The translations under genes were made by a program, and so were the position numbers. A DNA stretch of 64,000 nt from Leclercia adecarboxylata. Lineage in GTDB: Bacteria; Pseudomonadota; Gammaproteobacteria; Enterobacterales; Enterobacteriaceae. Location: NCBI RefSeq assembly GCF_023639785.1, contig NZ_CP098325.1, forward strand, positions 1,240,001 to 1,304,000. The letters are read 5' to 3'. Positions 30,351 through 40,798 of this stretch are shown one piece after another (position 1 is the stretch's first letter; every line of letters starts with the position of its first letter). The notes beneath the pieces were generated by a model, which saw nothing but the letters and a program-made list of their open reading frames with translations, ran no database searches and was not told where the DNA came from.

Positions 30351-32015
30351 TTACTGATAAGCGGACTGATGCACACCGACGGCACGTCCTGACGGATCGT
30401 TCATGGTTTTAAATGCTTCATCCCACTCAATGGCTTTCGCAGAGGAGCAGGCGACGGAAGGACCGCCAGGGACACACTCTGCTGCGCTTGGCAGCGGGAA
30501 CAGCTCTTCAAAGATCTCACGGTACAGATAGGCTTCTTTCGAACCCGGCGTGTTGTACGGGAAGCGGAAGCTGGCGGTTTCCAGTTGTTGATCGGAAATC
30601 TGCTTAGCGGCCACCTCTTTCAGGGTGTCGATCCAGCTGTAACCTACGCCGTCAGAGAACTGCTCTTTCTGACGCCACGCCACGCTTGCCGGCAGATAAG
30701 ATTCGAAGCATTCACGCAGAACGTGTTTCTCCATTTTACCGTTGCCGCACATTTTGTCCTGCGGGTTGATACGCATTGCCACATCGAGGAATTTTTTATC
30801 CAGGAAAGGTACGCGCGCTTCAACACCCCAGGCAGACATCGCTTTGTTAGCACGAGCGCAGTCAAACATGTGCAGCGCCTGCAGCTTACGAACGGTCTCT
30901 TCATGCAGCTCTTTGGCATCCGGCGCTTTGTGGAAGTACAGGTAGCCGCCAAAGACTTCATCAGAACCTTCGCCGGAGAGCACCATCTTGATGCCCATCG
31001 CTTTGATTTTACGCGACATCAGATACATCGGCGTGGAGGCGCGGATGGTGGTCACATCATAGGTTTCAATGTGATAAATAACGTCGCGGATCGCATCCAG
31101 TCCTTCCTGCACGGTAAAGTGAATTTCATGGTGTACGGTGCCGAGATGGTTTGCCACCTCCTGCGCGGCTTTCAGGTCCGGGGAACCTTCCAGGCCGACG
31201 GCGAAGGAGTGCAGCTGCGGCCACCAGGCTTCGGAGCGCTCCTGATCTTCAACGCGACGTGCGGCGTATTTCTTGGTGATAGCCGAGATAACGGACGAGT
31301 CCAGACCGCCAGAGAGCAGCACGCCGTACGGCACGTCTGACATCAGATGGCTTTTTACGGAATCTTCCAGCGCCTGGCGCAGTTCGTTTTTATCGGTAAC
31401 GTTGTCTTTAACGGCATCGTACTCGAACCAGTCGCGCTGATAGTACTGGCGAATTTCGCCATCCTGGCTCCACAGGTAGCTGCCCGCCGGGAACTCTTTA
31501 ATGGTGCGGCAAACCGGCACCAGGGCTTTCATTTCAGAGGCGACATAGAGGTTGCCGTGCTCATCGTGGCCCATATACAGCGGGATAATCCCGATGTGGT
31601 CACGACCAATCAGATAAGCATCTTTTTCGCTGTCATACAGGGCGAAGGCGAACATACCCTGCAGATCGTCAAGGAATTCCGGGCCTTTCTCCTGGTACAT
31701 CGCCAGGATCACTTCGCAGTCAGAACCGGTCTGGAAGGTATAGCGATCGCCGTACTCCGCACGCAGCGCCTGATGGTTGTAGATTTCACCGTTGACCGCC
31801 AGCGCATGGGTTTTTTTCTCGTTGTATAACGGCTGGGCACCGGCGTTGACGTCCACAATCGACAGACGCTCATGCGCCAGAATCGCTTTGTCGCTGGCGT
31901 ATACACCGGACCAGTCCGGGCCGCGATGGCGCATCAGACGGGACAGTTCCAGTGCTTTTTTGCGCAGTTCGACTGCGTCAGTTTTAATATCCAGTACGCC
32001 GAAAATTGAACACAT
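30351..32015 (-). CDS. asnB: asparagine synthetase B (glutamine-hydrolysing)
   Basis: Makes asparagine from aspartate, ATP and glutamine. The start at 32015 gives 554 residues as in E. coli. The N-terminus MCSIFG puts the nucleophilic cysteine at position 1 after Met removal, giving the class II amidotransferase domain (about 1-190). The synthetase domain carries the PP-loop LLSGGLDSSVIS. The in-frame upstream extension is not family-like. A 250-base intergenic region separates it from nagD; I see no further gene there. Confidence 0.97.
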   Translation of the reverse strand: MCSIFGVLDIKTDAVELRKKALELSRLMRHRGPDWSGVYASDKAILAHERLSIVDVNAGAQPLYNEKKTHALAVNGEIYNHQALRAEYGDRYTFQTGSDCEVILAMYQEKGPEFLDDLQGMFAFALYDSEKDAYLIGRDHIGIIPLYMGHDEHGNLYVASEMKALVPVCRTIKEFPAGSYLWSQDGEIRQYYQRDWFEYDAVKDNVTDKNELRQALEDSVKSHLMSDVPYGVLLSGGLDSSVISAITKKYAARRVEDQERSEAWWPQLHSFAVGLEGSPDLKAAQEVANHLGTVHHEIHFTVQEGLDAIRDVIYHIETYDVTTIRASTPMYLMSRKIKAMGIKMVLSGEGSDEVFGGYLYFHKAPDAKELHEETVRKLQALHMFDCARANKAMSAWGVEARVPFLDKKFLDVAMRINPQDKMCGNGKMEKHVLRECFESYLPASVAWRQKEQFSDGVGYSWIDTLKEVAAKQISDQQLETASFRFPYNTPGSKEAYLYREIFEELFPLPSAAECVPGGPSVACSSAKAIEWDEAFKTMNDPSGRAVGVHQSAYQ

Positions 32016-32233
32016 AACCTTCTCCATTAACCCTGTTGCAGTGTGATGTTGCTTGCTTATGAAAATGCCGCAAAAGGGGAAGGGCAGCAAGCGTTTTGCC
32101 GGGGAAAAAACAAAAAGTGCAATGTCGATTGCTGAATGTTGAAAAAAGCGTACGTATTGAGCTGGTTTATTGATGATTATTCAATGATTGGTGTTTTTTA
32201 TTAGGTACAGATCTATTTTTGCGGGGATAAAAT

Positions 32234-32262
32234 GAAAAAACCACGTCCGGGGACGTGGTTTC
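32234..32262 (-). terminator. nagBACD operon terminator
   Basis: A near-perfect stem (AACCACGTCC 32239-32248, GGACGTGGTT 32251-32260) followed by Ts on the minus strand, directly after the nagD stop. Confidence 0.85.
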
Positions 32263-32265
32263 GGA

Positions 32266-33018
32266 TTACAGAACATCAATTTCCGCGACGGAGGGATAAA
32301 TCCAGCTCGGCCTGAACGGCATAGAGTCGATGTCGTCCAGCGTGGATACCCCCGACAGGACCAGAATGGTTTCCAGCCCGGCCTGGAAGCCCGCCAGAAT
32401 ATCGGTGCGCAGGTTGTCACCGACGATCACCGTATCTTCCGAGTGAGCCTGCATCTTGTTGAGCGCCGCACGGATGATCCACGGGCTGGGCTTACCGACA
32501 TAAAACGGCAGGCGGCCGGTCATCTTCTCAATACCGGCGCAGAGCGCGCCGCAGGCCGGATAAAAGCCGCGGCCGTGGGTATCCGGGTTGGTGGCGATAA
32601 AGCGGGCGCCGTTCGCCACAAAGAAGGCGGCCTTGTGCATCATCTCCCAGTTATAGGAGCGCGTTTCGCCAACGATAACGAAGTCAGGATTAACGTCGGT
32701 GATAGTGAAGCCCGCTTTGTATAACTCATGGATCAGCGCGCCTTCACCGACCACATAGGCTTTTTTGCCTTCCTGACGTTTCAGAAAATCAGCGGTCGCC
32801 ATGGCTGAGGTATAAAACACGCTGTCGGGCACATTGATACCGGCGGTGGCAAAACGGTTCGCCAGATCCTGCCCTGTCTGCGACGGGAAGTTGGTGAGCA
32901 GAACCAGCGGCATGCCTTTTTCCATGATGCCGTTAAGAAATTCCGCTGCGCCCGGTACGGCAACGTTGTCGTGCATCAGCACGCCGTCGATATCACAAAT
33001 AACATTCTTAATAGTCAT
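32266..33018 (-). CDS. nagD: nucleotide phosphatase NagD (HAD family)
   Basis: A HAD-superfamily phosphatase active on ribonucleotide monophosphates in E. coli. It lies in the GlcNAc operon but its link to GlcNAc use is unclear. The start at 33018 gives 250 residues (E. coli length). HAD motif I DIDGVLMHDN is at residues 8-17, motif II in LLTNFPSQ, and the C-terminal motif in VGDNLRTDILAGFQAG. It lies 45 bases after nagC. Confidence 0.95.
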   Translation of the reverse strand: MTIKNVICDIDGVLMHDNVAVPGAAEFLNGIMEKGMPLVLLTNFPSQTGQDLANRFATAGINVPDSVFYTSAMATADFLKRQEGKKAYVVGEGALIHELYKAGFTITDVNPDFVIVGETRSYNWEMMHKAAFFVANGARFIATNPDTHGRGFYPACGALCAGIEKMTGRLPFYVGKPSPWIIRAALNKMQAHSEDTVIVGDNLRTDILAGFQAGLETILVLSGVSTLDDIDSMPFRPSWIYPSVAEIDVL

Positions 33019-33063
33019 GAACTTCCCGGCATCCAAAAAAGAAGGCGACACTATAAAACGCTG

Positions 33064-34284
33064 TCAGCTTTCCAGCAAACGCTGCAACAGGATACCGTTA
33101 AGCATGGCGCGTTTTACCAGCGCAAAGGCACCGATCGCCGAGCGGTCGTTCAGGGCGGATCGAACGACAGGCAGATTCTGGCGAAACGCCTTCAGCGCCT
33201 GAGTATTGATGCACCCTTCGATAGCGGGCAGCAGCACCTTTTCGGCTTCGGTAATTTCACCGGCGATCACCACTTTTTGTGGGTTAAAAAGGTTGATGGC
33301 GATGGCAATGGTTTTGCCCAGATGACGGCCAACCTGTTCGATTACCTCACTGGCTAGCGCATCGCCTTTATTGGCAGCCCGGCAGATCGCGTTGATTTTG
33401 CAGTCATCGAGCGTGACCCGGCTCTGATAGCCCTGTTCCAGCAGGTGGCGGACGCGTTGCTCAATGGCGGCGTTCGCCGCCACGGTTTCCAGACAGCCAA
33501 AGTTGCCGCAGTGGCAGCGCTCACCCAAGGGATCAACCTGAATGTGGCCAATCTCACCGACGTTGCCGTTACGGCCAATAAAGATGCGCCCGTTGGAGAT
33601 GATCCCGGCACCGGTCCCCCGGTGTACGCGCACCAGAATTGAGTCTTCACAATCCTGGCTCGCACCAAAGTAGTGCTCTGCCAGCGCCAGACTACGAATA
33701 TCGTGACCCACAAAGCAGGTGACGGAGAAGCGTTTTTCCAGCGCGTCGATCAGCGCCCAGTTCTCTACCTGAATATGCGGCATATAACGGATCACGCCGC
33801 TTTCGGGGTCGACGAGCCCGGGCAGGATCACCGAAATGGCGATCAGCTCACGGATTTTACGCTGGCAGGATTCAATGAACAGCTCGATGGCGTTGAGCAG
33901 CGCATGTTCAAGCGTTTCCTGCGTGCGTTCCGGCAGCGCGTAGTGCTCTTCAGCAATCGCCTTACTGCTCAGATCGTACAGGGTCAGGGTGGCATCATGA
34001 CGGCCAAGGCGTACGCCGACGGCGTGGAAATGACGGGTTTCGGTAACAATCGAGATAGCGCGACGGCCCCCGGTGGAGGCCTGCTGATCCACTTCTTTGA
34101 TCAGCCCGCGCTCAATGAGCTGACGGGTAATTTTCGTTACGCTGGCGGGGGCAAGCTGGCTCTGTTCTGCAATCTGGATCCGTGAGATGGGGCCGTGCTG
34201 GTCGATCAGTCGATATACCGCCGCACTGTTCAGCTGCTTTACCAGATCAACGTTGCCAATTTGAGCTTGTCCGCCAGGTGTCAT
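33064..34284 (-). CDS. nagC: N-acetylglucosamine repressor NagC
   Basis: A ROK-family repressor that is released from DNA by GlcNAc-6-phosphate and controls nagBACD, nagE and chitin genes. It has 406 residues. The helix-turn-helix is near the N-terminus (about 20-65, with QLAPASVTKITRQLIERG), and the ROK domain carries the zinc site CHCGNFGCLET. The operators at nagB, nagE and chiP in this window are its likely targets. It starts 8 bases after the nagA stop. Confidence 0.97.
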   Translation of the reverse strand: MTPGGQAQIGNVDLVKQLNSAAVYRLIDQHGPISRIQIAEQSQLAPASVTKITRQLIERGLIKEVDQQASTGGRRAISIVTETRHFHAVGVRLGRHDATLTLYDLSSKAIAEEHYALPERTQETLEHALLNAIELFIESCQRKIRELIAISVILPGLVDPESGVIRYMPHIQVENWALIDALEKRFSVTCFVGHDIRSLALAEHYFGASQDCEDSILVRVHRGTGAGIISNGRIFIGRNGNVGEIGHIQVDPLGERCHCGNFGCLETVAANAAIEQRVRHLLEQGYQSRVTLDDCKINAICRAANKGDALASEVIEQVGRHLGKTIAIAINLFNPQKVVIAGEITEAEKVLLPAIEGCINTQALKAFRQNLPVVRSALNDRSAIGAFALVKRAMLNGILLQRLLES

Positions 34285-34292
34285 ACTTTTGT

Positions 34293-35441
34293 TTACTCTG
34301 TAACGACCTCGTTACCATTAACGATGGTCTTGATGATTTTATAATCCTGTGTGAATGCGGTGAGATTAGCGACCATTCCAGGGGCAATACTGCCCAGCTG
34401 TTTGTCTACGCCAATCGCCCGTGCCGGATAGAGCGTTGCCATACGCAGCACTTCATCAAGGGCAATACTGCAATGTTCAACCAGATTGCGCACGCCTTCG
34501 ATCATGGTCAGAGCCGAACCGCTTAACGTTCCGTTCTCATCCACACAGAGTCCATTCCGGTAGTATATTGTTTTACCAGCAAAAATGAACTGTTCAATAT
34601 TTGCCCCCGCTGGCGCCGTTGCGTCGGTCACCAGGCACAGCTTGTCGCCCTTCAGGCGTTTGGCGTTACGCACGTTGGCGTAATCAACGTGTAAGCCGTC
34701 GACAATAATGCCGCAGTAAACGTCTGGCTCATCGAAGATCGCCCCGGCCAGACCCGGCTCACGCCCGGTAATATATGGCATGGCGTTATAGAGATGCGTC
34801 GCGAAGGTGATACCCGCGCGGAAGCCCACTTTGGCCTCTTTCAGCGTAGCGTTGGAGTGACCTGCAGAGACCACAATGCCTGCGCCCGCCAGCTTGCGGA
34901 TCACGTCCGGGTCGACCATTTCTGGTGCCAGGGTCACTTTGGTGATCACATCCGCATTCGCGCACAGGAAATCAACCAGCTCGTTATCAGGCTGGCGGAC
35001 ATAGTCCGGATTATGGGTGCCTTTCTTAACGATATTCAGCCACGGACCTTCAAGGTGCAGGCCCAGCGCCTGGTGCGGATATTTCGCCAGGTATTCACGC
35101 ATCACGCGAACGCCCTGTTTCATCAGATCGTCGCTGGTGGTGATCAGCGTCGGCAGGTAGCTGGTGCAGCCCGATCTTTCATTGGCGCGCTGCATGATTT
35201 CCAGCGTTTCAACGGTAACGGCGTCTGCGGTATCGTTGAACTGCACGCCGCCGCAGCCGTTAAGCTGTACGTCGATAAAACCGGGGGAGATGATTGCTCC
35301 ATTGAGCGAGCGTTGTTCTATATCCGCTGGCAGTTCGGCCAGTGGGCAGACACGTTCAATCAGGCCATTCGCGACAACAATCGCATGGTCATCCAGAATT
35401 TCATGGCCGGTATAAATCCGACCGTGGGTTAAAGCGTACAT
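34293..35441 (-). CDS. nagA: N-acetylglucosamine-6-phosphate deacetylase NagA
   Basis: Removes acetate from GlcNAc-6-P in the first committed catabolic step. It has 382 residues. Amidohydrolase metal and substrate motifs are visible: LHLEGPWLN (metal Glu), SAGHSNA and ATHLYNAM (metal His), and [11 protein letters not shown] with the catalytic Asp. It lies 56 bases after nagB, with a stable hairpin between. Confidence 0.97.
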   Translation of the reverse strand: MYALTHGRIYTGHEILDDHAIVVANGLIERVCPLAELPADIEQRSLNGAIISPGFIDVQLNGCGGVQFNDTADAVTVETLEIMQRANERSGCTSYLPTLITTSDDLMKQGVRVMREYLAKYPHQALGLHLEGPWLNIVKKGTHNPDYVRQPDNELVDFLCANADVITKVTLAPEMVDPDVIRKLAGAGIVVSAGHSNATLKEAKVGFRAGITFATHLYNAMPYITGREPGLAGAIFDEPDVYCGIIVDGLHVDYANVRNAKRLKGDKLCLVTDATAPAGANIEQFIFAGKTIYYRNGLCVDENGTLSGSALTMIEGVRNLVEHCSIALDEVLRMATLYPARAIGVDKQLGSIAPGMVANLTAFTQDYKIIKTIVNGNEVVTE

Positions 35442-35468
35442 AACGACCCCCGGTTTAAAAATAGCATC

Positions 35469-35490
35469 CCGTCTCTGCAGGCAGAGACGG
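35469..35490. repeat. nagB-nagA intercistronic hairpin
   Basis: A perfect 9-bp stem (CCGTCTCTG 35469-35477, CAGAGACGG 35482-35490) with no T-run, so more likely an mRNA-stability or processing structure than a terminator. It would favour a higher level of nagB than of nagA mRNA. Confidence 0.65.
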
Positions 35491-35497
35491 CGTCACA

Positions 35498-36298
35498 TTA
35501 CAGACCTTTAATGTTTTCTGCTTCTAATTCGTTGAAGTATTTCAACGTCTTCACTTTCAGTTCCATGGTAGAAGGTTCGTCGCATACGACAACCGCTTTC
35601 GGGTGCAGCTGCAGACAGCTGATGGTCCACATGTGGTTGACGTTGCCTTCTACCGCTGCCTGAAGCGCCTGCGCTTTCACGCTGCCCAGCACCAGAATCA
35701 TCACCTCTTCCGCGTCCAGCAGGGTACCCACGCCAACGGTCAGCGCGTATTTTGGCACCTGGTTAACGTCACCATCAAAGAAACGGGAGTTTGCCACACG
35801 CGTGTCATGGGTCAGTGTTTTGATGCGGGTACGGGAGGCCAGAGAAGAGGCGGGTTCGTTAAACGCGATATGACCATCGTTACCTACGCCACCCATGAAC
35901 AGGTGGATTTTACCGTAAGCGCGGATTTTTTCTTCATAATGACGGCATTCGGCGTCAATATCCGGTGCATTACCATCCAGCAGGTTAATATTTCCCGGTT
36001 TAATATCAATGTGATCAAAGAAGTTACGGTGCATGAAGCTATGGTAGCTTTCCGGATGCTCTTTTGGCAGACCAACGTACTCGTCCATGTTGAAGGTGAC
36101 AACATGCTCGAAGCTAACCTGGCCCGCTTTATGCATCTCAACCAAGGCTTTATAGGCGGTAAGAGGTGTGCCACCGGTAGGCAGGCCGAGTACAAAAGGA
36201 CGATCGGCAGTCGGTTTGAATGCGTTAATACGATTTACGATATGGCGGGCAGCCCATTTGCCGACTTGTTCTGCGGTTGCCAGGGGGATCAGTCTCAT
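35498..36298 (-). CDS. nagB: glucosamine-6-phosphate deaminase NagB
   Basis: Converts glucosamine-6-P to fructose-6-P and ammonia, joining GlcNAc use to glycolysis. It has 266 residues, the E. coli length. The family signature is in [17 protein letters not shown] (catalytic Asp72), and the Asp141/His143/Glu148 triad lies in [11 protein letters not shown]. The first gene of nagBACD. Confidence 0.97.
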   Translation of the reverse strand: MRLIPLATAEQVGKWAARHIVNRINAFKPTADRPFVLGLPTGGTPLTAYKALVEMHKAGQVSFEHVVTFNMDEYVGLPKEHPESYHSFMHRNFFDHIDIKPGNINLLDGNAPDIDAECRHYEEKIRAYGKIHLFMGGVGNDGHIAFNEPASSLASRTRIKTLTHDTRVANSRFFDGDVNQVPKYALTVGVGTLLDAEEVMILVLGSVKAQALQAAVEGNVNHMWTISCLQLHPKAVVVCDEPSTMELKVKTLKYFNELEAENIKGL

Positions 36299-36394
36299 TA
36301 TTCACCTCTGAAGTTTAGTAAGAGTTGGCGGATTGCTTGTCGGGGCATGATCTAAGCCTAACCTGGTTCACACCGAGAGGGGGCAATTCGTCTT

Positions 36395-36415
36395 GATTTT
36401 TCGTATCATAAAATA
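36395..36415 (-). promoter_or_regulatory. NagC operator at nagB
   Basis: GATTTTTCGTATCATAAAAT with its flanks resembles the AT-rich, TTCG-centred NagC operator. It lies about 100 bases upstream of the nagB start, overlapping the expected promoter. Its centre is about 95 bp, nine helical turns, from the nagE operator, the arrangement that allows looping in E. coli. Confidence 0.7.
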
Positions 36416-36458
36416 AGTTTTCACTGTTTGCCAGTCCGGGGGAGGGGTAGAAACAATA

Positions 36459-36480
36459 TTTGGTGACAAAACTCACAAAA
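36459..36480. promoter_or_regulatory. CRP site between nagB and nagE
   Basis: The core GTGA-CAAAAC-TCAC (36463-36476) is a perfect GTGA-N6-TCAC. It sits between the two NagC operators, where one cAMP-CRP dimer can serve both divergent promoters. Confidence 0.8.
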
Positions 36481-36489
36481 AGTACGCGT

Positions 36490-36510
36490 TTAATTTGCGA
36501 TACGAATTAA
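36490..36510 (+). promoter_or_regulatory. NagC operator at nagE
   Basis: TTAATTTGCGATACGAATTA is an almost palindromic AATT-N9-AATT element, the same as the E. coli nagE operator as I remember it. It lies 113 bases before the nagE start. The rest of the 324-base nagB-nagE interval shows no gene. Confidence 0.8.
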
Positions 36511-36622
36511 TTTTCCACACACTCAATCAGCCAGTGAATCATCAACTGTAGTTATAAGTTAGTGACACAATAAAAACACAGCTGAGAATACACCGTTAAC
36601 GGGGTCTCATAGGGGGAACAAA

Positions 36623-38644
36623 TTGAGCATTTTAGGTTACTTACAAAAGGTAGGCCGCGCCTTAATGGTGCCGGTCGCCACGCTGCCAGCGGCAGCGATT
36701 CTGATGGGTGTCGGTTACTGGATTGACCCGGTGGGTTGGGGTGGGGACAACGCATTAGCGGCGTTCTTTATTAAATCCGGTGCTGCCATTATCGATAACA
36801 TGTCCGTGCTGTTTGCCATTGGTGTGGCTTATGGTATGTCCAAAGATAAAGACGGTGCTGCGGCATTGACCGGTTTTGTGGGCTTCCTTGTGCTGACCAC
36901 ACTCTGTTCCCCGGCTGCGGTTTCAATGATCCAGAAGATCCCTGCGGACCAGGTTCCGGCGGCGTTCGGTAAGATCAATAACCAGTTCGTTGGTATCCTG
37001 GTAGGTATCATCTCCGCTGAACTTTATAACCGCTTCAGCGGCGTTGAGCTGCCAAAAGCGCTCTCCTTCTTCAGCGGCCGTCGTCTGGTGCCGATCCTGA
37101 CCTCTTTCGTGATGATCGCTGTGGCGTTCATTCTGATGTACATCTGGCCGGTGATCTTCGACGGTCTGGTGAACTTCGGTGAACACATTCAGAAACTGGG
37201 TTCTGTCGGTGCGGGCGTGTATGCGTTCTTCAACCGTCTGCTGATCCCGGTCGGTCTGCACCACGCGCTGAACTCCGTATTCTGGTTTGACGTTGCGGGT
37301 ATTAACGATATTCCTAACTTCCTCGGCGGCGCACAGTCCATCGAAGCAGGTAAAGCGGTTGTGGGTATCACCGGTCGTTATCAGGCGGGCTTCTTCCCGA
37401 TTATGATGTTCGGTCTGCCGGGTGCAGCGCTGGCTATCTATCACTGTGCACGTCCAGAGAACAAAGCGAAGGTGCTGGGTATTATGATGGCGGGCGCATT
37501 CGCGGCCTTCTTCACCGGTATCACCGAGCCGCTGGAATTCTCCTTCATGTTTGTGGCGCCTGTACTGTACGTGATCCACGCTGTACTGACCGGTATCTCT
37601 GTGTTTATCGCGGCCTCCATGCAGTGGATTGCGGGCTTCGGCTTCAGCGCCGGCCTGGTGGATATGGTGCTCTCTTCCCGTAACCCGCTGGCGGTTCACT
37701 GGTACATGCTGATCCTGCAGGGTCTGGTGTTCTTCGTGATCTACTATGTGGTGTTCCGCTTCACCATCACCAAATTCAACCTGATGACGCCGGGTCGTGA
37801 GCTGGCGGTTGCCGGTAGCGAAGCAGATGGTCAGGACGTGAATGTGAGTGCTGCCACCTCTGAAGACGTTTCTGGTCTGGCGCGTCAGTACATTGCTGCG
37901 GTTGGTGGTTCAGACAACCTGACCGGTATTGATGCCTGCATCACCCGTCTGCGTCTGAACGTGAAGGACTCTTCTCTGGTCAACGAAGCGATGGCGAAGC
38001 GTCTGGGTGCGTCTGGCGTTATCCGCCTGAACAAAACCAGCGTGCAGATCATCGTTGGCTTCGTGGCTGAGAAAATCGCCAATGCAATGAAAACCACCGG
38101 TCCCGTTGCCGCCGCAGCAGCATCTCCAGCGCCAGCTGCCGCACCTGTTGCCGCTAAGCCACAGGCTGTTGCCAACGTTACCACCATCGCAGCACTGGTT
38201 TCGCCGGTGACCGGTGAAGTGGTTGCTCTGGACCAGGTACCTGATGAGGCCTTCGCCAGCAAAGCCGTAGGTGATGGCGTAGCGGTTAAACCAACGGATA
38301 AAACCGTCGTTTCTCCTGCGGCCGGTACCATCGTTAAAATCTTTAACACCAACCACGCATTCTGCCTGGAAACAGACAAAGGCGCGGAGATCGTTGTCCA
38401 CATGGGTATCGATACCGTTGCACTGGGTGGCCAGGGCTTTAAGCGCCTGGTCGAAGAGGGTGCAGAAGTGGTGGCAGGCCAGCCGGTTCTGGAGATGGAT
38501 CTCGACTTCCTTAACGCCAATGCGCGCTCCATGATAAGCCCGGTTGTCTGCAGCAATATCGACGACTTCAGCGGCCTGGTTATCAAGGCGCAGGGTCAGG
38601 TGGTTGCTGGTCAGACACCGCTGTATGAAATTAAAGGCAAATAA
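36623..38644 (+). CDS. nagE: N-acetylglucosamine PTS permease NagE (EIICBA)
   Basis: Imports GlcNAc and phosphorylates it. It has 673 residues (E. coli 648), starting at TTG after AGGGGGA. The order is IIC membrane domain (about 1-385, with GLHHALN and TEPLEF), IIB (about 415-490, phospho-Cys439 in IDACITRLRL), an Ala/Pro linker (492-514), then IIA (about 520-673, phospho-His593 in VVHMGIDTV). The IIA part is close to E. coli NagE, but IIC differs strongly from what I remember of it, so the gene may be a mosaic. The nagB-divergent position and the operators support GlcNAc as substrate. Confidence 0.92.
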   Translation: MSILGYLQKVGRALMVPVATLPAAAILMGVGYWIDPVGWGGDNALAAFFIKSGAAIIDNMSVLFAIGVAYGMSKDKDGAAALTGFVGFLVLTTLCSPAAVSMIQKIPADQVPAAFGKINNQFVGILVGIISAELYNRFSGVELPKALSFFSGRRLVPILTSFVMIAVAFILMYIWPVIFDGLVNFGEHIQKLGSVGAGVYAFFNRLLIPVGLHHALNSVFWFDVAGINDIPNFLGGAQSIEAGKAVVGITGRYQAGFFPIMMFGLPGAALAIYHCARPENKAKVLGIMMAGAFAAFFTGITEPLEFSFMFVAPVLYVIHAVLTGISVFIAASMQWIAGFGFSAGLVDMVLSSRNPLAVHWYMLILQGLVFFVIYYVVFRFTITKFNLMTPGRELAVAGSEADGQDVNVSAATSEDVSGLARQYIAAVGGSDNLTGIDACITRLRLNVKDSSLVNEAMAKRLGASGVIRLNKTSVQIIVGFVAEKIANAMKTTGPVAAAAASPAPAAAPVAAKPQAVANVTTIAALVSPVTGEVVALDQVPDEAFASKAVGDGVAVKPTDKTVVSPAAGTIVKIFNTNHAFCLETDKGAEIVVHMGIDTVALGGQGFKRLVEEGAEVVAGQPVLEMDLDFLNANARSMISPVVCSNIDDFSGLVIKAQGQVVAGQTPLYEIKGK

Positions 38645-38671
38645 GTGCTCCTGAGTAAGCGTTAGTGCCTG

Positions 38672-38702
38672 AGCGGCGGGGATATCCCCGCCGCTTTTTT
38701 TT
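38672..38702 (+). terminator. nagE terminator
   Basis: A perfect palindromic stem AGCGGCGGGGAT/ATCCCCGCCGCT followed by eight Ts, 27 bases past the nagE stop. Confidence 0.92.
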
Positions 38703-38823
38703 GCAGCAATCGCCCCCATAATTCTCTCCAGAGACCTTTTTTTGCGTAACTAAAGGTTGTCACTACGGCCGGCTTATAAGATCATATGCCGTTATACGTC
38801 GTTTACGCTTTGAGGAATCCACG

Positions 38824-40491
38824 ATGAGTGAGGCTGAAGCCCGCCCGAGCAACTTTATCCGTCAGATCATTGATGAAGATCTGGCCACTGGTAAGCACAC
38901 CACAGTTCATACCCGTTTTCCGCCGGAGCCGAACGGCTACCTGCATATTGGTCATGCGAAATCGATCTGCCTGAACTTCGGCATCGCGCAGGACTACCAG
39001 GGTCAATGCAACCTGCGTTTCGATGACACCAACCCGGTGAAAGAAGATATCGAATACGTAGAGTCCATTAAGAACGACGTGCAATGGTTGGGCTTCAACT
39101 GGTCTGGCGACATCTGCTACTCCTCTGACTATTTTGACCAGCTGTACGCCTATGCCGTAGAGCTGATCAACAAAGGGCTGGCCTACGTTGACGAGCTTTC
39201 CGCTGATGAGATCCGCGAATACCGCGGTTCCCTGACCGCGCCGGGCAAAAACAGCCCGTACCGCGATCGCAGCGTGGAAGAGAACCTGGCGCTGTTTGAA
39301 AAAATGCGTGCCGGTGGCTTCGAAGAGGGTAAAGCCTGTCTGCGTGCCAAAATCGACATGGCGTCGCCGTTTATCGTGATGCGCGATCCGGTGCTGTACC
39401 GCATTAAGTTTGCCGATCATCACCAGACCGGCAGCAAGTGGTGCATCTATCCGATGTACGACTTCACCCACTGCATCAGCGATGCGCTGGAAGGCATTAC
39501 GCACTCCTTATGCACGCTGGAGTTCCAGGACAACCGTCGCCTGTACGACTGGGTGCTGGATAACATCTCCATCCCGGTTCATCCGCGTCAGTACGAGTTC
39601 TCTCGTCTGAATCTGGAATATACCGTGATGTCCAAGCGTAAGCTGAACCTGCTGGTTACCGACAAGCACGTTGAAGGCTGGGATGACCCGCGTATGCCGA
39701 CCATCTCTGGCCTGCGTCGTCGTGGCTATACCGCTGCCTCCATCCGTGAGTTCTGCAAACGCATTGGCGTGACCAAGCAGGACAACACCATCGAGATGGC
39801 GTCGCTGGAATCCTGTATTCGCGAAGATCTGAACGACAATGCGCCGCGCGCTATGGCCGTTATCGATCCGGTAAAACTGGTTATCGAGAACTACCCGCAG
39901 GGTGAAAGCGAGTTGGTGACCATGCCAAATCATCCGAGCAAGCCGGAGATGGGCAGCCGTGACGTACCGTTCAGCGCCGAAATCTGGATCGATCGCGCTG
40001 ACTTCCGCGAAGAAGCGAACAAGCAGTACAAACGTCTGGTGATGGGCAAAGAAGTGCGTCTGCGTAATGCCTATGTGATTAAAGCAGAGCGCGTCGAAAA
40101 AGACGCAGAAGGCAATATCACCACCATTTTCTGCACCTACGATGCCGAAACCCTGAGCAAAGATCCTGCCGATGGTCGCAAGGTGAAGGGCGTGATCCAC
40201 TGGGTGAGCGCAGCACATGCGCTGCCGGTTGAAATCCGTCTGTACGATCGTCTGTTCAGCGTGCCAAACCCGGGTGCCGTAGAGGACTTCCTGGAAGTCA
40301 TTAACCAGGATTCGCTGGTAATCAAACAGGGCTTTGCTGAGCCATCCCTGAAAGACGCCGTCGCCGGTAATGCGTACCAGTTTGAGCGTGAAGGTTACTT
40401 CTGCCTCGACAGCCGCTACGCCACTGCGGATAAACTGGTATTTAACCGTACCGTTGGTCTGCGTGATACCTGGGCGAAAGTCGGTGAATAA
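38824..40491 (+). CDS. glnS: glutaminyl-tRNA synthetase
   Basis: A class I synthetase charging tRNA-Gln, here close to four of its substrate genes. It has 555 residues. The HIGH motif is in [12 protein letters not shown] (about 41-44), and the KMSKS equivalent is VMSKRKL. The C-terminal two-barrel anticodon-binding domain runs to the end ([13 protein letters not shown]). No N-terminal YqeY-like extension is present. Confidence 0.98.
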   Translation: MSEAEARPSNFIRQIIDEDLATGKHTTVHTRFPPEPNGYLHIGHAKSICLNFGIAQDYQGQCNLRFDDTNPVKEDIEYVESIKNDVQWLGFNWSGDICYSSDYFDQLYAYAVELINKGLAYVDELSADEIREYRGSLTAPGKNSPYRDRSVEENLALFEKMRAGGFEEGKACLRAKIDMASPFIVMRDPVLYRIKFADHHQTGSKWCIYPMYDFTHCISDALEGITHSLCTLEFQDNRRLYDWVLDNISIPVHPRQYEFSRLNLEYTVMSKRKLNLLVTDKHVEGWDDPRMPTISGLRRRGYTAASIREFCKRIGVTKQDNTIEMASLESCIREDLNDNAPRAMAVIDPVKLVIENYPQGESELVTMPNHPSKPEMGSRDVPFSAEIWIDRADFREEANKQYKRLVMGKEVRLRNAYVIKAERVEKDAEGNITTIFCTYDAETLSKDPADGRKVKGVIHWVSAAHALPVEIRLYDRLFSVPNPGAVEDFLEVINQDSLVIKQGFAEPSLKDAVAGNAYQFEREGYFCLDSRYATADKLVFNRTVGLRDTWAKVGE

Positions 40492-40505
40492 CTGATAAGT
40501 ACCTG

Positions 40506-40534
40506 AAAACGCCGCGCACTGCGGCGTTTTTTTT
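40506..40534 (+). terminator. glnS terminator
   Basis: An 8-bp stem (AACGCCGC 40508-40515, GCGGCGTT 40521-40528) followed by a run of eight Ts, 16 bases after the stop. Confidence 0.92.
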
Positions 40535-40564
40535 GCATAGCGATCAGGCTTTCAATCAGCGATA

Positions 40565-40585
40565 TGTTCGCGATGCGAATTAATT
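40565..40585 (+). promoter_or_regulatory. upstream NagC operator of chiP
   Basis: TGTTCGCGATGCGAATTAAT aligns with the nagE operator of this window at about 16 of 20 positions. It lies 340-360 bases before chiP, just after the glnS terminator, and about 235 bp from a second site, which would fit looping. Confidence 0.65.
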
Positions 40586-40751
40586 CCATTTCTCAAAACT
40601 ATTCGCTTTCTCTTCCTTTTGGCAAATCCTCAGAAATAGCGTCCGGATAAGCTGTCAGCAATCTGCCTGTAAAAAATAAATAGCTTATTCAGAGCATTAT
40701 TTTAATTAAATATTCTCTCTCATTAGCTTTGTTACAAATAGCAATCAAATA

Positions 40752-40767
40752 TGTGCGCTTTGTCATA
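40752..40767 (+). promoter_or_regulatory. possible CRP site of chiP
   Basis: TGTGC-GCTTTG-TCATA fits TGTGA-N6-TCACA at 8 of 10 defined positions. It lies 30 bases before the downstream NagC-like site. Confidence 0.4.
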
Positions 40768-40798
40768 ATCCTGACTTTTGATCGCTGAAAAGCATTGA

